The position numbers were made by a program, and so were the translations under genes. Below, piece by piece: positions 44,263 through 56,260 of a stretch of DNA of 64,000 nucleotides. The notes beneath the pieces were generated by a model that was not told where the DNA came from, did no database searches, and saw only the letters and a program-made list of their open reading frames with translations. The number at the start of each line of letters is the position of its first letter. Within the stretch, counting starts at the first letter, position 1. The DNA is from Pyricularia pennisetigena (taxonomy: Eukaryota; Ascomycota; Sordariomycetes; Magnaporthales; Pyriculariaceae): positions 2,836,543-2,900,542 of the forward strand of contig NC_043743.1 in NCBI RefSeq assembly GCF_004337985.1, written 5' to 3'.

Positions 44263-45757
44263 TCACGGGTTGCCCGCCCCACCAATTTTGTTTCCCGCAG
44301 TAAGTGGCCTTATAGGGGTTGAGTTTTCGTTTGGCTCCCTACATACGGGATATTTTTTAAGATTATATGCCCATGGATTTAATGAACCGGCAATGCCGCT
44401 TAGCATAACGCATGGATTACATATTCTGTGGCCACAGGCAAAACCTCGATCTGCCGTTTGTAAAAAGCACACATAGCTGCTAAAGCTGTGATAAAATGCC
44501 GCGCAAATAGCGTTAAAACGTTAAAATAGCTCTATATAAATACGGACGGATGGTATGTTGTATTTTTCGAACAAACGGCGTCTTTTCATAGCTAAGATGA
44601 GAAAATTGGAGCGAATAGAAGTACCCAGAAATTTAAAGTTTGACTTTTCATCAATAAATCCATCGTAAAGCTCGTCAAACGTTTGTTCCAGAGGAAAAGC
44701 TGTCTAGTATGTTATATTAGTCCGGCGCACTGAATATAAAGCAAAAAATTTGAATCAAAGCCCACAACTCACAACTCATCCCAGGAGGATAGGCCGCATA
44801 GGCGTTTGTTTGCAAAGCCGATGCTATAATTAAAGCCTGACTAAGGTACACGTTAGGTTAGGCTTCTTTCAAGGCTTGGCTTGTAATAAGGAACTTAGAG
44901 ATATGCTTTTTAAAGGAAGTTGGTACAGGGTTATGCCTTCGTAAGGCATGACAGAAATTGTAATTAAGGTCTTAGTTGATACTAAAGTGTTGGATGGCAT
45001 CTTGAAAGAGGCGTATGAACTATGAAGTACAATTTTTTACAATCGAAACCAGCCTCGTCCAAACGCTGCAAAACGGAAAAGGATGTGTATATGGATTTTA
45101 TACTTTGGGAAAATATCTGTATCCAATCGTCGAACTGTAGATTTAAGCTTCGAGTAGTAGATTCCAGGCCTGTGTTTTTTTGAGGATTTCTTTTTAGTTT
45201 TGCCCTGATTTTAAAATGAATTTCAGTTCGCAAGCTGTTTCGTCCACAGGGCTTATCTGCTCCTTCCTGCGAAACTAATACTTTTGGGGCACGCTGGGGT
45301 CGTGTTTTATGGACAGATAAAGCCAAGTTGATAATATATCTTGGACGTTCTCGAGGCTGTCTAAGTCGTTAAGAAAAAAAGTACGATAGCAGATGCAAAG
45401 GGCGCTAACAACCGCCAATATAGGTGCAACGAAAAGTCTGCTAAATTTTCTTTATTTCGGGTAATGCAATGCTTTATCATATTGCTTTTCTGTTTGCGGA
45501 AAGGTGTTTATTTTTTGTGGTGGCCTCCTATGCATATTGCAGTCCGCCAAAGCATTGACGGCGAAAGGGGACGAATATAAATGCCGCCTTTTGGACTCAC
45601 CCCCGATAATCAGGACCATCTGTAGGCAGGATGCATCTGCAAAATTAATCGCTTTATAGGTTTGGAGATGTTCGACAAGAATTGATTCCTGCCCTGGTAT
45701 GTCGGATTTAATCTCGAGCCAGAGCCTGGATAATGCTTTTATATCGATTTAATTTTC
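44263..45757 (-). pseudogene. Decayed patatin/RING-like large fungal protein
   Basis: On the minus strand, ordered fragments in different frames resemble the large fungal proteins that combine an N-terminal region, a RING-like cysteine cluster and a C-terminal patatin lipase domain. In order they are: 45757-45452 (contains DIKALSRLWLEI and LQTYKAINFADAS, one internal stop), 45372-44982 (LENVQDILSTWLYLS, then PKVLVSQEGADK and RLDEAGFDCKKLYF), a shift to LFQDAIQHFS, about 44860-44760 (NAYAAYPPGMS), about 44706-44600 (EQTFDELYDGF), and 44472-44263 (FACGHRICNPCV ... YPVCREPN ... TAGNKI). The patatin domain expected after TAG is missing. Stops, shifts and truncation make it a relic; the family name is from memory of similar proteins. 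Confidence 0.55.
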
Positions 45758-46905
45758 AGTTTCGATATTGCTATACGATTGTTGACAATATTGAACAAAC
45801 TAGCTTCGAAGCTGCGGGTTGGACTTTTGTTATTAGTCGCGATCAAGATTAGATTCTAGTCTAGTAGTATATTCTGTTCACTGACAAGTTCACAAGCCCG
45901 ACATTTTGATTAAAAATTGAAAATGCGGCTACCGGCTTTCTAAATTGAGAAGTTCACTTTTGAGTCAACCAATTTGTTTACAAATTTCTCGTACTTGCTA
46001 TATGGAGCAAGTGTACAATAGGGTTTGAAAATCACACCAAAAACCTTCAAAGTTAAGTGTTCAATACAAAGAAAACTTATTACTAAACATGTCTGTTGGG
46101 ATTTTAGCCACTTCCTCTCCCAGAAGCATTGCCTTATACACTACAGTAGCAGCAAAGGATATCGATAGTTACTCTTTTTTTCCAATTTAAAAATGGCCCA
46201 AAAATCAACGATACCTTGATTTTTAGCCTAGTATCGAGACATTAATACAACACCAGATACTAAACTAGCCTAATCATCAATTAAACTTGGTTCGCAATTT
46301 CATATTCTGCTCAGTCCCCGCAGTGAATTAGATTAACTTCGGCTTTCCCAGTGTATATTACGTTGTTTGGCATAGTGGCACACTGGCGTAGATGGTGGAA
46401 TAACAGGACACTTTTCAGATGCAAACCAACCCCGGGAACTTTGCATTTCAGATATAAATTATATTCCATCACTCCGTTTATATTCACAGTAACTAGTAGG
46501 GTTTACACATTTTGAGTTTATTTTTGGATACTTCCAACGGTTTCATCGCCATGATTCCCAGTTCTGGTGTCCTAATATCCGGAGCAACCATTGCCCTAAA
46601 CTAATTGCTATTATGCTATATCATCTAACTATACCTCAAATTAGGATTTCCCAGAGAACTCTACCATCATCGGCTTGACCAACGAGATTTTGCAGCCCTC
46701 GAATGATGCTTGATATGCAGCATTTGACGCATGTTTGTCCAGTAATTTTGACACCAAGGACATGAAACCATCCAATCAAATCCGATTAACGCAGAGCTGT
46801 TGCCACACTTGGCAAGTTGCGTATACCTTCAAATGCATCAGCAATCATTGCCGAAATAAACTGACTATGGACGAAGCCTCCAAATATATAGTATTCAACA
46901 ATGTG

Positions 46906-46936
<31 letters not shown>

Positions 46937-48040
46937 CAGCCGTGCATTAAGCAAACCTTTTAGGTTAAAGCACATTCGCTGGTCCACTGGAAGCAATCCG
47001 CAAAAGCGCAAGCATTGGTTCGAAGGTGCATTAGCAAGACTTGGTTATTTTCATTCAATCTGCACCTGGTCGCAACAGGATGTGGTTCAAAAGTACAGTA
47101 TGGTGTTGGAGAACTCACTTGTAGCGTGGCCAAGACGACAGGGCCCTTTGCGGAACCCGCGACTTTTAGCGCGGCCAAATGGCCAAGACAATTAGGGCAT
47201 TTGGAGATTTTACACTGGCCCGATACTGAAGATGCGTTACAGCCGCTTCAGTCGCCCGCAAAACCCTTTAGAAATCTCTCTCTACATCCATTCCAACCGA
47301 GCTCAATGTATTATGTGGCACGGCATGGGACACAGCATTCTTGGTCGCAAAGGTTGCATGCGTCGAAGATCTCGTATCTTTGCAAGTCCAGCTAAACAGC
47401 CTCCGGTGCATTATCGCAGTGGCTTAAACAGTCAAGTGGGGGCACTTGCCGCTACTTCGAGGTATCAGTAGACAAATCTGGATCTTCCTCCACCCTGTCA
47501 AGTAGACTCGAAGATAGATTTGCTCCAAACAGTCCATCACGGAATACTTTTGAAAAGATCAGCCAGGCGGCAGAACAATTAGTGGAAACGCGTGTTCTTT
47601 TACGTGACAGTGTATTACTGTAGCTTTTCGCTTGCCTGCGTGGGTGAGTTATGCGGGGCCATCCATTATTTTAGCTGTCTGAAAGCGTTCACGGGCTGTA
47701 GCGATGGCAGACCTCGAGAAACTTACAAGAACGAGCCAGAACCTTGACGCACCACACAGCGCTTTTCGAAAGGTAGCATGAATTCGCCGGATGCTGAACA
47801 GGTCGCTCACGGTGCGTATTCTGAACTAATTCTTTTGCTGCGGCCCTCAGGTTGCCCCGCACAACCAAGAGGGACCCCATCGACGCGACCGTTAATCATA
47901 CTATACCGTACTTTTTGCAATCGACCGCCAAATAGTCAATAAAAGTCTTTTCAACGACTTGTTGCCGCGGTGGCATCAGAATCCTCGCACTGCCCAATTT
48001 TATCGTGACTGGAATGCTGTGAATTACAGGCAGGCTGCAT
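45758..48040. other. AT-rich gene-poor region with relics
   Basis: The 45758-46900 part probably contains the more decayed N-terminal part of the patatin-like relic. A minus-strand cysteine-rich open stretch lies at about 47290-46960 (contains SGQCKISKCPNCLGHLAALK). There is a 30-base A run at 46906-46935. No intact gene is seen. Confidence 0.4.
46906..46935. repeat. Poly(A) run, 30 bases
   Basis: This is an uninterrupted A run in AT-rich intergenic DNA. Confidence 0.95.
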
Positions 48041-49308
48041 TGCTCCCACCTCAACCATAAGTCCAGTCAAGCGCAAAATGTATCCCGATCTTGACGATTC
48101 CGTCACGCCTCCGCCATCAAACGCACCACGGTCTTCCTCAACATCCAAAAAAAAGAATAGTCGAGTAATTATACGAAATTGAACGTCCGCAGCCGACCGA
48201 ATACGGTGCGGATACACCGCATGCAGCTCGGTTGGCAGTTAATAAACAACAGGATGCTTTGGTCCTGATGCCCAACCGCGCCTACTCCCGGACTCGCAGT
48301 TCCTCTCCTCGCAAAGGGCGGTTCTCGTCCGCACAGCTCTCCGACCCAGCTGTTCTAGACTTACATCGGCGTATCGATAAAATTATGACCTTTAGGACTC
48401 CATTTATCCGAGCGAGTGAGCAACCAGCCCTGGTCCATCGTCTCGAACAAATAGGGGAAGAACCCTGACCACAGGGATGGTATCTTTCAAAGGATAGCAA
48501 CGATAGCATACCAACGAACGCAGCATCTGAGTTTTTTTTGCCTTGCTTAAGATCAGAGATGAGGCAGCCAGATGCATAGAAGAGAGGGAATCGGAGACGG
48601 CGTGGAACGCCGAAGTACACTTCCCATTACTTAGGCTTGCTACGGAACATAGGCCTGGCGTCAAAAGTCTGCTTGTGCCAACAGCGCGAGTGATAAGTGA
48701 TTGGCTTCCAGCCATGGCGGCCAGCGGGGGAATCTCGTCGGCAGCATCCTCATCTGCCGCAACCGCTACGACGACAGGGACAGAGTGTGACATCGTTACC
48801 AGGGGTAAGATGATCGACCTCGCCCTTGTCTTGGACGAAACCGAAAAAACACCACTTGGGGCCTCTATTAAGCGGGCTATCCAGAAGTCCGGGCAGGTTT
48901 CGGTCGACCACACCAGCCACGGCCCGCTGAGGCTGAGGCCAATGGGCATTCCCATTGAAACAACGGTTTCGACCAGTGCAGACGAAGGACGAATGCAGCT
49001 GTCAACATGGACAGCGGGCTGGTTCGCTCGTATGGAAGCTTGGGTTTCTGAAAAGCGAGCGGCAAATCCAGGAACCAAGGTTCGAGTGCCATCGATAATA
49101 CCGGTCATCTTGATCACAAAGCACTACTGAAAGCTTTCGTACAATTGCGACCGAACAAAGGACTTTCAGCTTCTCTACGAGGTCTCCATCGGCAGTACGA
49201 AGTCGTTATTGGAACTGTATCAGCTTTGTGGCCATCCTGAGGGATTTGACGTACTGGATAGACGTCGATTTGCGCAGGTTTTTTGAAGCATTGTTTACTT
49301 CGTCTTAG
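48041..49308 (+). pseudogene. Decayed PD-(D/E)XK nuclease-like protein
   Basis: The core (48543-49130) matches the fungal PD-(D/E)XK nuclease-like family: ETAWNAEVHFPLLRLA, GVKSLLVPTARV, a KMIDLALVLD strand with the expected aspartate, then PLRLRPMGIPIETTVS, and QLSTWTAGWFARMEAW. The N-terminal linker is found in other frames: 48051-48182 (KRKMYPDLDDSVTPPP) and 48232-48468 (SSSPRKGRFSSAQLSDP). A TGA at 49128-49130 interrupts the frame, which continues as KLSYNCDRTKDFQLLYEVSI. A frameshift follows near 49200-49225, before FVAILRDLTYWIDVDLRRFF, ending at TAG 49306-49308. In addition, the ExK motif reads ETT, so the catalytic lysine is gone. Several lesions make this a relic. Confidence 0.7.
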
Positions 49309-51718
49309 GCTTCGGCCCAACACAATTTTCAAACTCAACTGCAACGCCAGCATTGCTTGATTTACCTCAATACAATCGGGGCTATATACATTGGACATTT
49401 ATTCCTGCTCCTGACAGGCACGTGCATACCCGGAAGGAAGCTTGGCTGTCTTCCACGCCTGGACAGATCTGCGATGTCTCTTCATTTGCAAATCGCTTGT
49501 CTCTTATCGAATTGTTCACTTTTATTCCTACGGCCATTTTTACCGGAAGTCGAGAAAAACTCGCACAGGTTTGAAGTAACAAGTTAACACGTTCAACTAT
49601 CTGTTGCGGGACAGTATTTGGATCACAACTGGCGTTATACAAATGATACGACAGGCGGGTATAAATGCTCCCATGTGGCTAATAATGCCATTGTGGAAAA
49701 GGTATATGATATTTGTTATACCTGCTCTACAAAACTCGCGTTTAACCCAATTTCTCAAAGTAGAGGAATATGAATGAGCTAAACGAGTTCCTTCGTGGTA
49801 GCGGGAGAAACGCTCCAGCAAGTGATCAAAGTGGGCCATCGAACCTGAAGTATTTCACATTGGGCAATTATAGCGTCACACCATCGTCAGGTAAGGGGGT
49901 AAGAACCCGATCCAGCATAAAAGCTGCATCGCACATCAGGGGATCAGGGAACCAGGCGCAGACCCTCCTCCCTCCTATTCCCAGCCTTTTCTACATGTAA
50001 GCAGGAGAGAGAAATATTTTCGTTGAAAAACAAAAGAACAAGAATGGGTTCGAAGATATCTATGGCTGTGAACATTGACTGAAGAAGATAAAACAAAAAT
50101 ACAAGAATGATCTTGCCAGTGACGCCCAATGCAGATGATCACCAACAAATGAGAGGTCACAGCCACCATCTGATGGTGAATCCTTGAGCTTTATTCCAGG
50201 TTCAAGACTCGATCAAGGAGGGGGGAGCATGGAGAAGGAGGAAGGTAAAGAGCCAAACGAACACTCAAAAGTACTCTACTCCCTATTGGCTCCAAACAGG
50301 AACAGAGATCAACCCGCCATCCCTGCCAGGCCACGCGCGCAAATGGCAGTTGTGTAAAACAGGGAAGGGTAATTCAGTGGTACGGTTACAGGGAAACCAA
50401 AAATGCTCCTGGGGAGAGGGGTCGGGTATTTGGGTAGTTGTTTCTAAACGCCCAAATGTTGTGTTTCCCGGGGTGTGTACGTGCGTGTGCGTAAAGGGGG
50501 GGGGGGGGGGGTGTGTGTGTGTGGTGAGAAATCATCGAATCCCGTCTGGATGGGGCCCAATTGTGACGTGCAGCTGCAGCGTGTTGCATGAGGAACTCTT
50601 CCCCAAGTAGTGCCTTCTCATCACTCTGATTGGACGGGTGCGAAGACGAGTTAAGCGCCGGGCTTTTTTTTTTTTTCGGGGGGTGTATCCTTTTTTCGGT
50701 CCACTTCTGGGCAAATCGTTCGGGTGAAGAGAACCGAAAAGAGTAAAACAGGGTTAATCAATCGAGGGCTTCCGATGTAAATTTTTTCTTTGGCCGACAT
50801 GGCGATAATTCCTGGCGGCTACAAATGTAGAAGCAAAAACAACGGAGGTAGTTCCTGAGCTGGTACGACACTCGGGGCGCCTGGAAACAAGGGGGTTTAT
50901 GGAGGACCAAAAAAACTGCTTGCTCGCCTGCTTGACTTTAACCAAATGTCGCACAAGACAGGGCACATGTAACCTGCCGCAGCAAGCCAGATGTGCTAAT
51001 TCGCAGGCAAATAGTAGTGCAAAAATCGTCACCTGGGTATTTATTCCAGAAACCAACCAAAACTCTTGGACCTAATCCCTAATCCACGCAAATTAGCTTC
51101 TTCATCCACTGTTACATTTTACTGCACTCTGGCCCCCTTGGTTCCTTTTTACCTTGTTCAAACCGGGACCCACTTACCTGCACAGGTGTCGTAAGAAAAA
51201 AAAAACATTTCTTATTCTCCGTATAGAGAGGAGGATAAGCTATTCTCTCTCTCCATGCGATAGGCCGCCAGGATCCATGCTCATCACACTGCCACGCCAG
51301 GGGGTTCGTGGGCTTGTATGGAGCACAGAGTAGAAAAATGATCCACCGTGCTATGTTCTAGCCCTTTTATTCTATACCATGAACTTTGGCGCTTCGAATC
51401 TTCCAAAATGGAAGCTTGTCCGAATGTTCCATTATACAGGGATTTTAAAGTGATAGCATCAACGCAAAACAAGCCAATGCTGGTCTTGCATGTTGGTCCC
51501 GGAATGGCAAGATGAAAGAGGGAAACAAAGATCCTCTGAGCGGAGATGAAACAAATGATATAAGGACCGATTTCCCATGTCGGGTGGCTGACTGCTGCAA
51601 CAACGCGGCACAACAGCCATCACATTTAAGAATAGCATGCGGGACTTCCGTGTTGTAGATGCAACCTCCGAAACATCCGTGTTGGACAAGCCATCCCCTG
51701 CAAAACCCGTGTGGTTTT
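49309..51718. other. Gene-free region before FAN1
   Basis: This region of 2.4 kb has no recognised gene. It contains a G-run/GT microsatellite and the 3' flank of FAN1. Small ORFs have no supporting features. Confidence 0.4.
50496..50523. repeat. G16 run followed by (GT)n
   Basis: Sixteen consecutive G residues (50496-50511) run into a (GT)n tract. The G run could form a quadruplex only together with other G tracts nearby. Confidence 0.9.
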
Positions 51719-54364
51719 TCAACCTTGCCTGACCTCCTTGGCGACAGCAGCAGTCAGGGCGACGCGGACGCCTGCGCCCGTGAGGACGTGTATCCAGAGC
51801 CTCTGCGTGTCACTCAGCCGGTCGTTGGCGCTTTTGACCTCGGCGAACATGACCTCGGGGCGCGGCTCCGTCCGCCACAGCACGAGGTCCGGGATCCCGC
51901 CCCCTCGCTGCCTGTACTCCTGTGCCATGACCCTGCAGACGGCCGCCAGCGCCTCGCCCCGGAAGCAGTCGACCAGCTCCACGAGGTCCTCGATCGCAAA
52001 GTCCCAGTTCAGGCCCACGACGCAGGTTCGTCGCTCGCGGTGGGCCGAGTCGACTGCCCGCAGTATGGATGCCGCGCCGCCGTTGGCGATCTCCGCCAGC
52101 CGGTGGTTGATCTCGCTCGCCCGGGCCGGGTAGAAGGCGTCCGTGTGCAGGTCCAGCGGGCAGGTTTGATAGGCTGTCTGGAATACATTGGGAATGTAAA
52201 GGAAGAGAATGTCGTAGAAAAGATAGGCGAAGAGCGTTCGGATGATGCCTCCCTCTGCATGGTAGCCCTTCCAACCTTGTGTCCGGTAGTGTGATAGACA
52301 CATTTCCTCCACCGAGCACTCTTCGCCGTCTTCATGCTCATCTAACCATATTGTTTTGGTGCTGGGCCCTCGTCCCATCTTGCCCGGCCCGGACTCTTCT
52401 CTCTTCACCTGGATGCCAGAAACAGTATGCTCCTCTGGTGACTGTAGTCGTACATGCCCAAAGTCGTGCTGTAGACGTTTTGGTATCCTCAGCTTCTTTT
52501 CGAGCTTGACAAGTCTCTTCTGCAGGTCGTAATGATAAATCAGGTGGCAATCGTTGTCTTCTAGAGCTTGCTCACAGGTCATGACTGCAATACGCCGCCA
52601 ATGCTTCCTGCGCTGCTCTGGGTCACTACCTCCAGTCTGGTCAGCATCGAGGTCGGCCATGTAGTGCTCTTCCAAGAGAGCCTTCCTTTGATACCAAGCA
52701 CCGCGTCTCGCCAGATGGAAGAGCCGCTGCTCGAGGAGCCGGGAAAGCAGCGAGTGCTCTTGTGCATGCTGGTGCAGACGTCCGTGGACATATGCGGCCT
52801 TATGCGCAATGCGCGTGAAAGCATGACCGGCGCTGAACCTGCGTAGATAGCAGCCCTCGCCGGTATCGTAAACGCTGTCTTCTTTGCGCTGCTCCTCTTG
52901 AAGAAGCTCACGCCATCGCTCCTCGATATCACCAAAAAGAGCCAAGACTTTCCGGAAGCCATCCTCTCCCGGCGGGCCACTTTCAAGGATTTTGTCAATT
53001 TCAAACTCCATTCTCATCGCCTGCTCGAATTCCAGAAGGCTATGGCGTGACAGGAATATATTGGTAGATCTGCAGACGATATATTCAGGAAAATTTCTTT
53101 TTGATATCTTGGAGAGAATGATGGTGGTCAGAGACTTCTCCGTCCATTCCGTCGACCTGTAGAAGACCAAGTGGACTCGCTCGAATAGCTTGAATACCAA
53201 GGGCGACAGGCGAACGCAGGGCCCAGCGATAGCCAAGACTTTGTCGAGAAACCGAGCACCCTGTTTTTCTTCTGGAATCGGAGTTCCATCTTCGGGGGTG
53301 TTGAGATCTGACTGCTCCTTCGGCGAGGCTACTACGCCGGTGGAATCTGTGGTGTTGGATCGACGCAGGCCCACAGACATGAGTGAGACTTGCTGGGTGC
53401 TCATGAGAGAGAGTGCCTTTTGTATTTGCGCCTTGTTGCCGCCTTTGACCTTGGCTTCTTTTGCTAGGGTCTTCAGCTCGTCCAAACTCAGAAGAGACAA
53501 GGCCTCCTGCACAGTGTCGATTGTATCCTCAGATGAGTTGGCAAATGCAAAGGACCCAGTCAGCGACCAGTCTTGAAGGGGTATGCTGGACTGCCCACTA
53601 GGGCAAGGCTCCTCATTCTCGCGACAGGGAAGCTTTCGCGTTTCTTGTAGAGATGCAATGGCAGCATCAGGATCCAATATGTCCGAGTAGTAGCCAAGAC
53701 GATCCGCACGATGCCAGGCTGCAGTCTTTCTCAGGAAAAGTCGGACATATCTTGCAATAGACCGTCAGCAACCGATGGTCGGGAACCAAAGACACCTGGG
53801 TGCCGGCAAGGGGAATTATAACATGCAGACCTACAAATACTGAGCTTCATAGTCAAGGGCTTTCCAGGCATCAAAGACGGCCATTTCGTTCTCATCAAAA
53901 AGGTCAGACTCGTCTTCAATGACCGTCTCGAGTGCAAGGTTGAACGCATCGACATAGATGGAGCTCCTGCCTCTGACCCAGTTCCTATTTTCTAGCCTAG
54001 AAGCCGCAGTCTCGGGCTCCTGGCTCTGCTGAGAGGCGCGGAATGCTTCGTATTCCTCGATAGCATCCTGCTCGGTTTTGATTGGAGGGAGCGAGCTTTC
54101 AAATGGAGTTTTACCCTGATTCGGATCTGGCTCAGGACTTGTTGGTCTTTGTTTTAACTCATCCCCGTTCACCGCCGAGTCTTTACGAGGGGAGCCATCA
54201 TCAGGATCTTCATCATCAGTTATGAATGACTCATCACCCTCATCTGGCGCCGGGGTGCTGCTTTGCTGGACCTTTATCCTCTTGGCCGGCCTGCCATGAG
54301 TGCCTTGAGAATGATTGCTTGCAGATTTTGATGACCTGGGAATCCTCTTCACAAAGGCATTCAT
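51719..54364 (-). CDS. FAN1: Fanconi-associated nuclease 1 homologue (VRR-NUC)
   Basis: This is a structure-specific 5' flap nuclease acting in interstrand crosslink repair. Exons 54364-53835 and 53750-51719 join in phase 2 across an 84-base intron (AAG acceptor) into 853 residues. The N-terminal ~170 residues are disordered and basic/acidic. The splice restores YLYVRLFLRKTAAWHRADRL, a conserved FAN1 segment, followed by a SAP-like stretch (LDELKTLAKEAKVKG). A middle helical part and the C-terminal VRR-NUC domain follow. The nuclease triad is visible: D798 in GGIPDLVLW, E814 and K816 in FAEVKSANDRLSDTQ. Length agrees with other fungal FAN1. It is divergent from SDC1. Confidence 0.92.
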
Positions 54365-54856
54365 TTTCTAGAACAAGTTTGCACAAAATCACATCTGTAA
54401 CAGATGTCTAAAAGTTGGTCAAGAGAAAGGGGAGAGAAATACCCCGACGCGTTCCGTCGGAACGGCAAGTCACTTGCCACCCCCCAAACCCGCAAACCAT
54501 GATGTAACAGGGGTCAGAAGCAAGCGCGAGACCACGTGCTAGCGTGTGGGTTCCCCCAAGTCGAAGCTTAGCACACACACACTCGCTGTGGTTCGGCATT
54601 CTCCACAAAAATTCAAAGAAGCTCCCCCGCCGTCTCAGACAATAAGGAAGCTCTCATCGCAAAATGCCAAACTTTCTATGGGCGTGCGAGTAGGTGATTT
54701 TGGTTGTATCGTAAGCAAAGCTGCGATAAAACCCTCAAAATAGAGCCTCTCTTACAGCCTCCAACAGCCCACACAAAGCCTCCATTGGTTTGAAATCTCT
54801 TTGCCTTGATTTTCCAACATACCCTCAAGAGACCTTACTACAAGCGTAAATAAACA
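54365..54856. promoter_or_regulatory. Divergent promoter region FAN1/SDC1
   Basis: These 492 bases are shared upstream DNA with an ATTGG (CCAAT) box at 54784-54788 near the SDC1 start. No other element is recognised. Confidence 0.4.
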
Positions 54857-55852
54857 ATGTCATACCCCGACGCAATGGACCAAGACCATGCGGCGCCCCC
54901 GCCGGCTGCGGCAGCCAACGACCAAGACGCGGAAATCGGCCAGGTCGCAACCGCCATGCAGGTCGTGACAGAAGTCTGCAACGCGCCCGCGACCAGCATA
55001 GAGGGCACACCGACACCTGTAAGCCAACCTGCACTTTTTTTTTCTTCTTATTTTGCATGATCAAGTTGCATTCCAGCTGCCAGAAACCCGGAGAATATCT
55101 TAGCGAGTGGGGCCGACCGACCTACAATCCAAGCTCTCTGAGGCGCTTCGCGCTCCTCGTTGATCACCCTAAGCTCAGCCTAGGCTCGCCTACAAAACTG
55201 CCTACTTGTCCAACACCCCCGTTCCATACCCAACGTCTTACGCACGCTTGTGTGCCCCATTTCACAACTCTTCATGTTCTCATTTCTCTAACTTCGTCAT
55301 CTCCCTACCCGTTTCTAGCAAGTCGCACAATCGCAAAATCCCGTGCCGTCAACAGAGACAGCTCCGACGACGGCGCCAGCAACATCCGCGGCACCACAGC
55401 AGCCCCAGCCGGCAGCGGGGGCGACCCAGCCGGCAGCAACGACCGCGTCTCCGGCTCCCGCGTCGCCCGCGCCCGCCCGCACCGGCACTCCAATGCGCAA
55501 CATGGTTGGCGGCGGCGGCGGTGACACGGGCTCCCGCGCCGGCTCGCTGCACCCGGAGCCGAGCTTCAATATGCCGGCCGAGGCCGCCACGCACGGCGCG
55601 CCCGCTAGGGTGTACCTCAACACCAAGGTCACGGGCGTGCTGCTCGAGGGCATGAAGATAATCGCAAAGGATCAGTGAGTTTTTTTTTTTACCTTCTCCC
55701 ACGGGGTTCGGGCCTCTTTTACAAAATCAAAGGTGAGTAAAGAGTCACACTAACCAACCCACTTTTTGCTTGTACTTAGGCCTAATGACCCTCTGCGTGT
55801 CCTCGGCGAGTTCTTGCTACAGCGCTCCAAAGAGATCGAGTCAACGAGCTAG
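54857..55852 (+). CDS. SDC1: COMPASS histone methyltransferase subunit Sdc1 (DPY30)
   Basis: This is a subunit of the COMPASS (Set1) H3K4 methyltransferase complex. Three exons (54857-55018, 55319-55674, 55780-55852) give 196 residues. The first two-thirds is Ala/Pro/Thr/Gln-rich and disordered. The C-terminal DPY30 dimerisation motif is split by intron 2: VYLNTKVTGVLLEGMKIIAK, then DQPNDPLRVLGEFLLQRSKE. This X-type helical pair binds the Bre2 subunit. Intron 1 is 300 bases, long for this window, and its acceptor is inferred from the frame into the Gln/Pro-rich exon. Intron 2 has a strong GTGAGT donor and a TAG acceptor. The C-terminus is certain; the precise 5' end of exon 2 is less so. Confidence 0.87.
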
Positions 55853-56260
55853 ACAGACGGGTTACATAGTACGGCAGAAAGCAACGGCAGGAATCATGTG
55901 CATATGAAAAGGCGGCTACAGTCATTGTTTCCTTAAACATAGATGATACCACGATAGATGCGCTTCATTGGCAATGGAAAAGAGGTCGCGGGTCTTCCGC
56001 AACTCTGGCTTTTTAATTGCCCAGTCTCCTATCTCAGTGGTATGGACGGGTTCTTCCCGTCAATGATGGTAAAACCCCAGGACCGTCATGAGGGTTGTCG
56101 TCAAGTTCATGTAGACGTCGACAAATGCAGTAGTATTTTTTTTTCCTGCCCAAACTCCGTTTACGACCAAACCAACCGAGTAGTAGTTAAACACCCCCTT
56201 AATGCGAGCATCCCCACAACCAATGCTCGCGAACAACCAGGATAATACCCCAAAGCCACT
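55853..56260. other. Convergent intergenic region SDC1-RPS13
   Basis: These 408 bases are shared 3' flank. Nothing is recognised. Confidence 0.4.
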
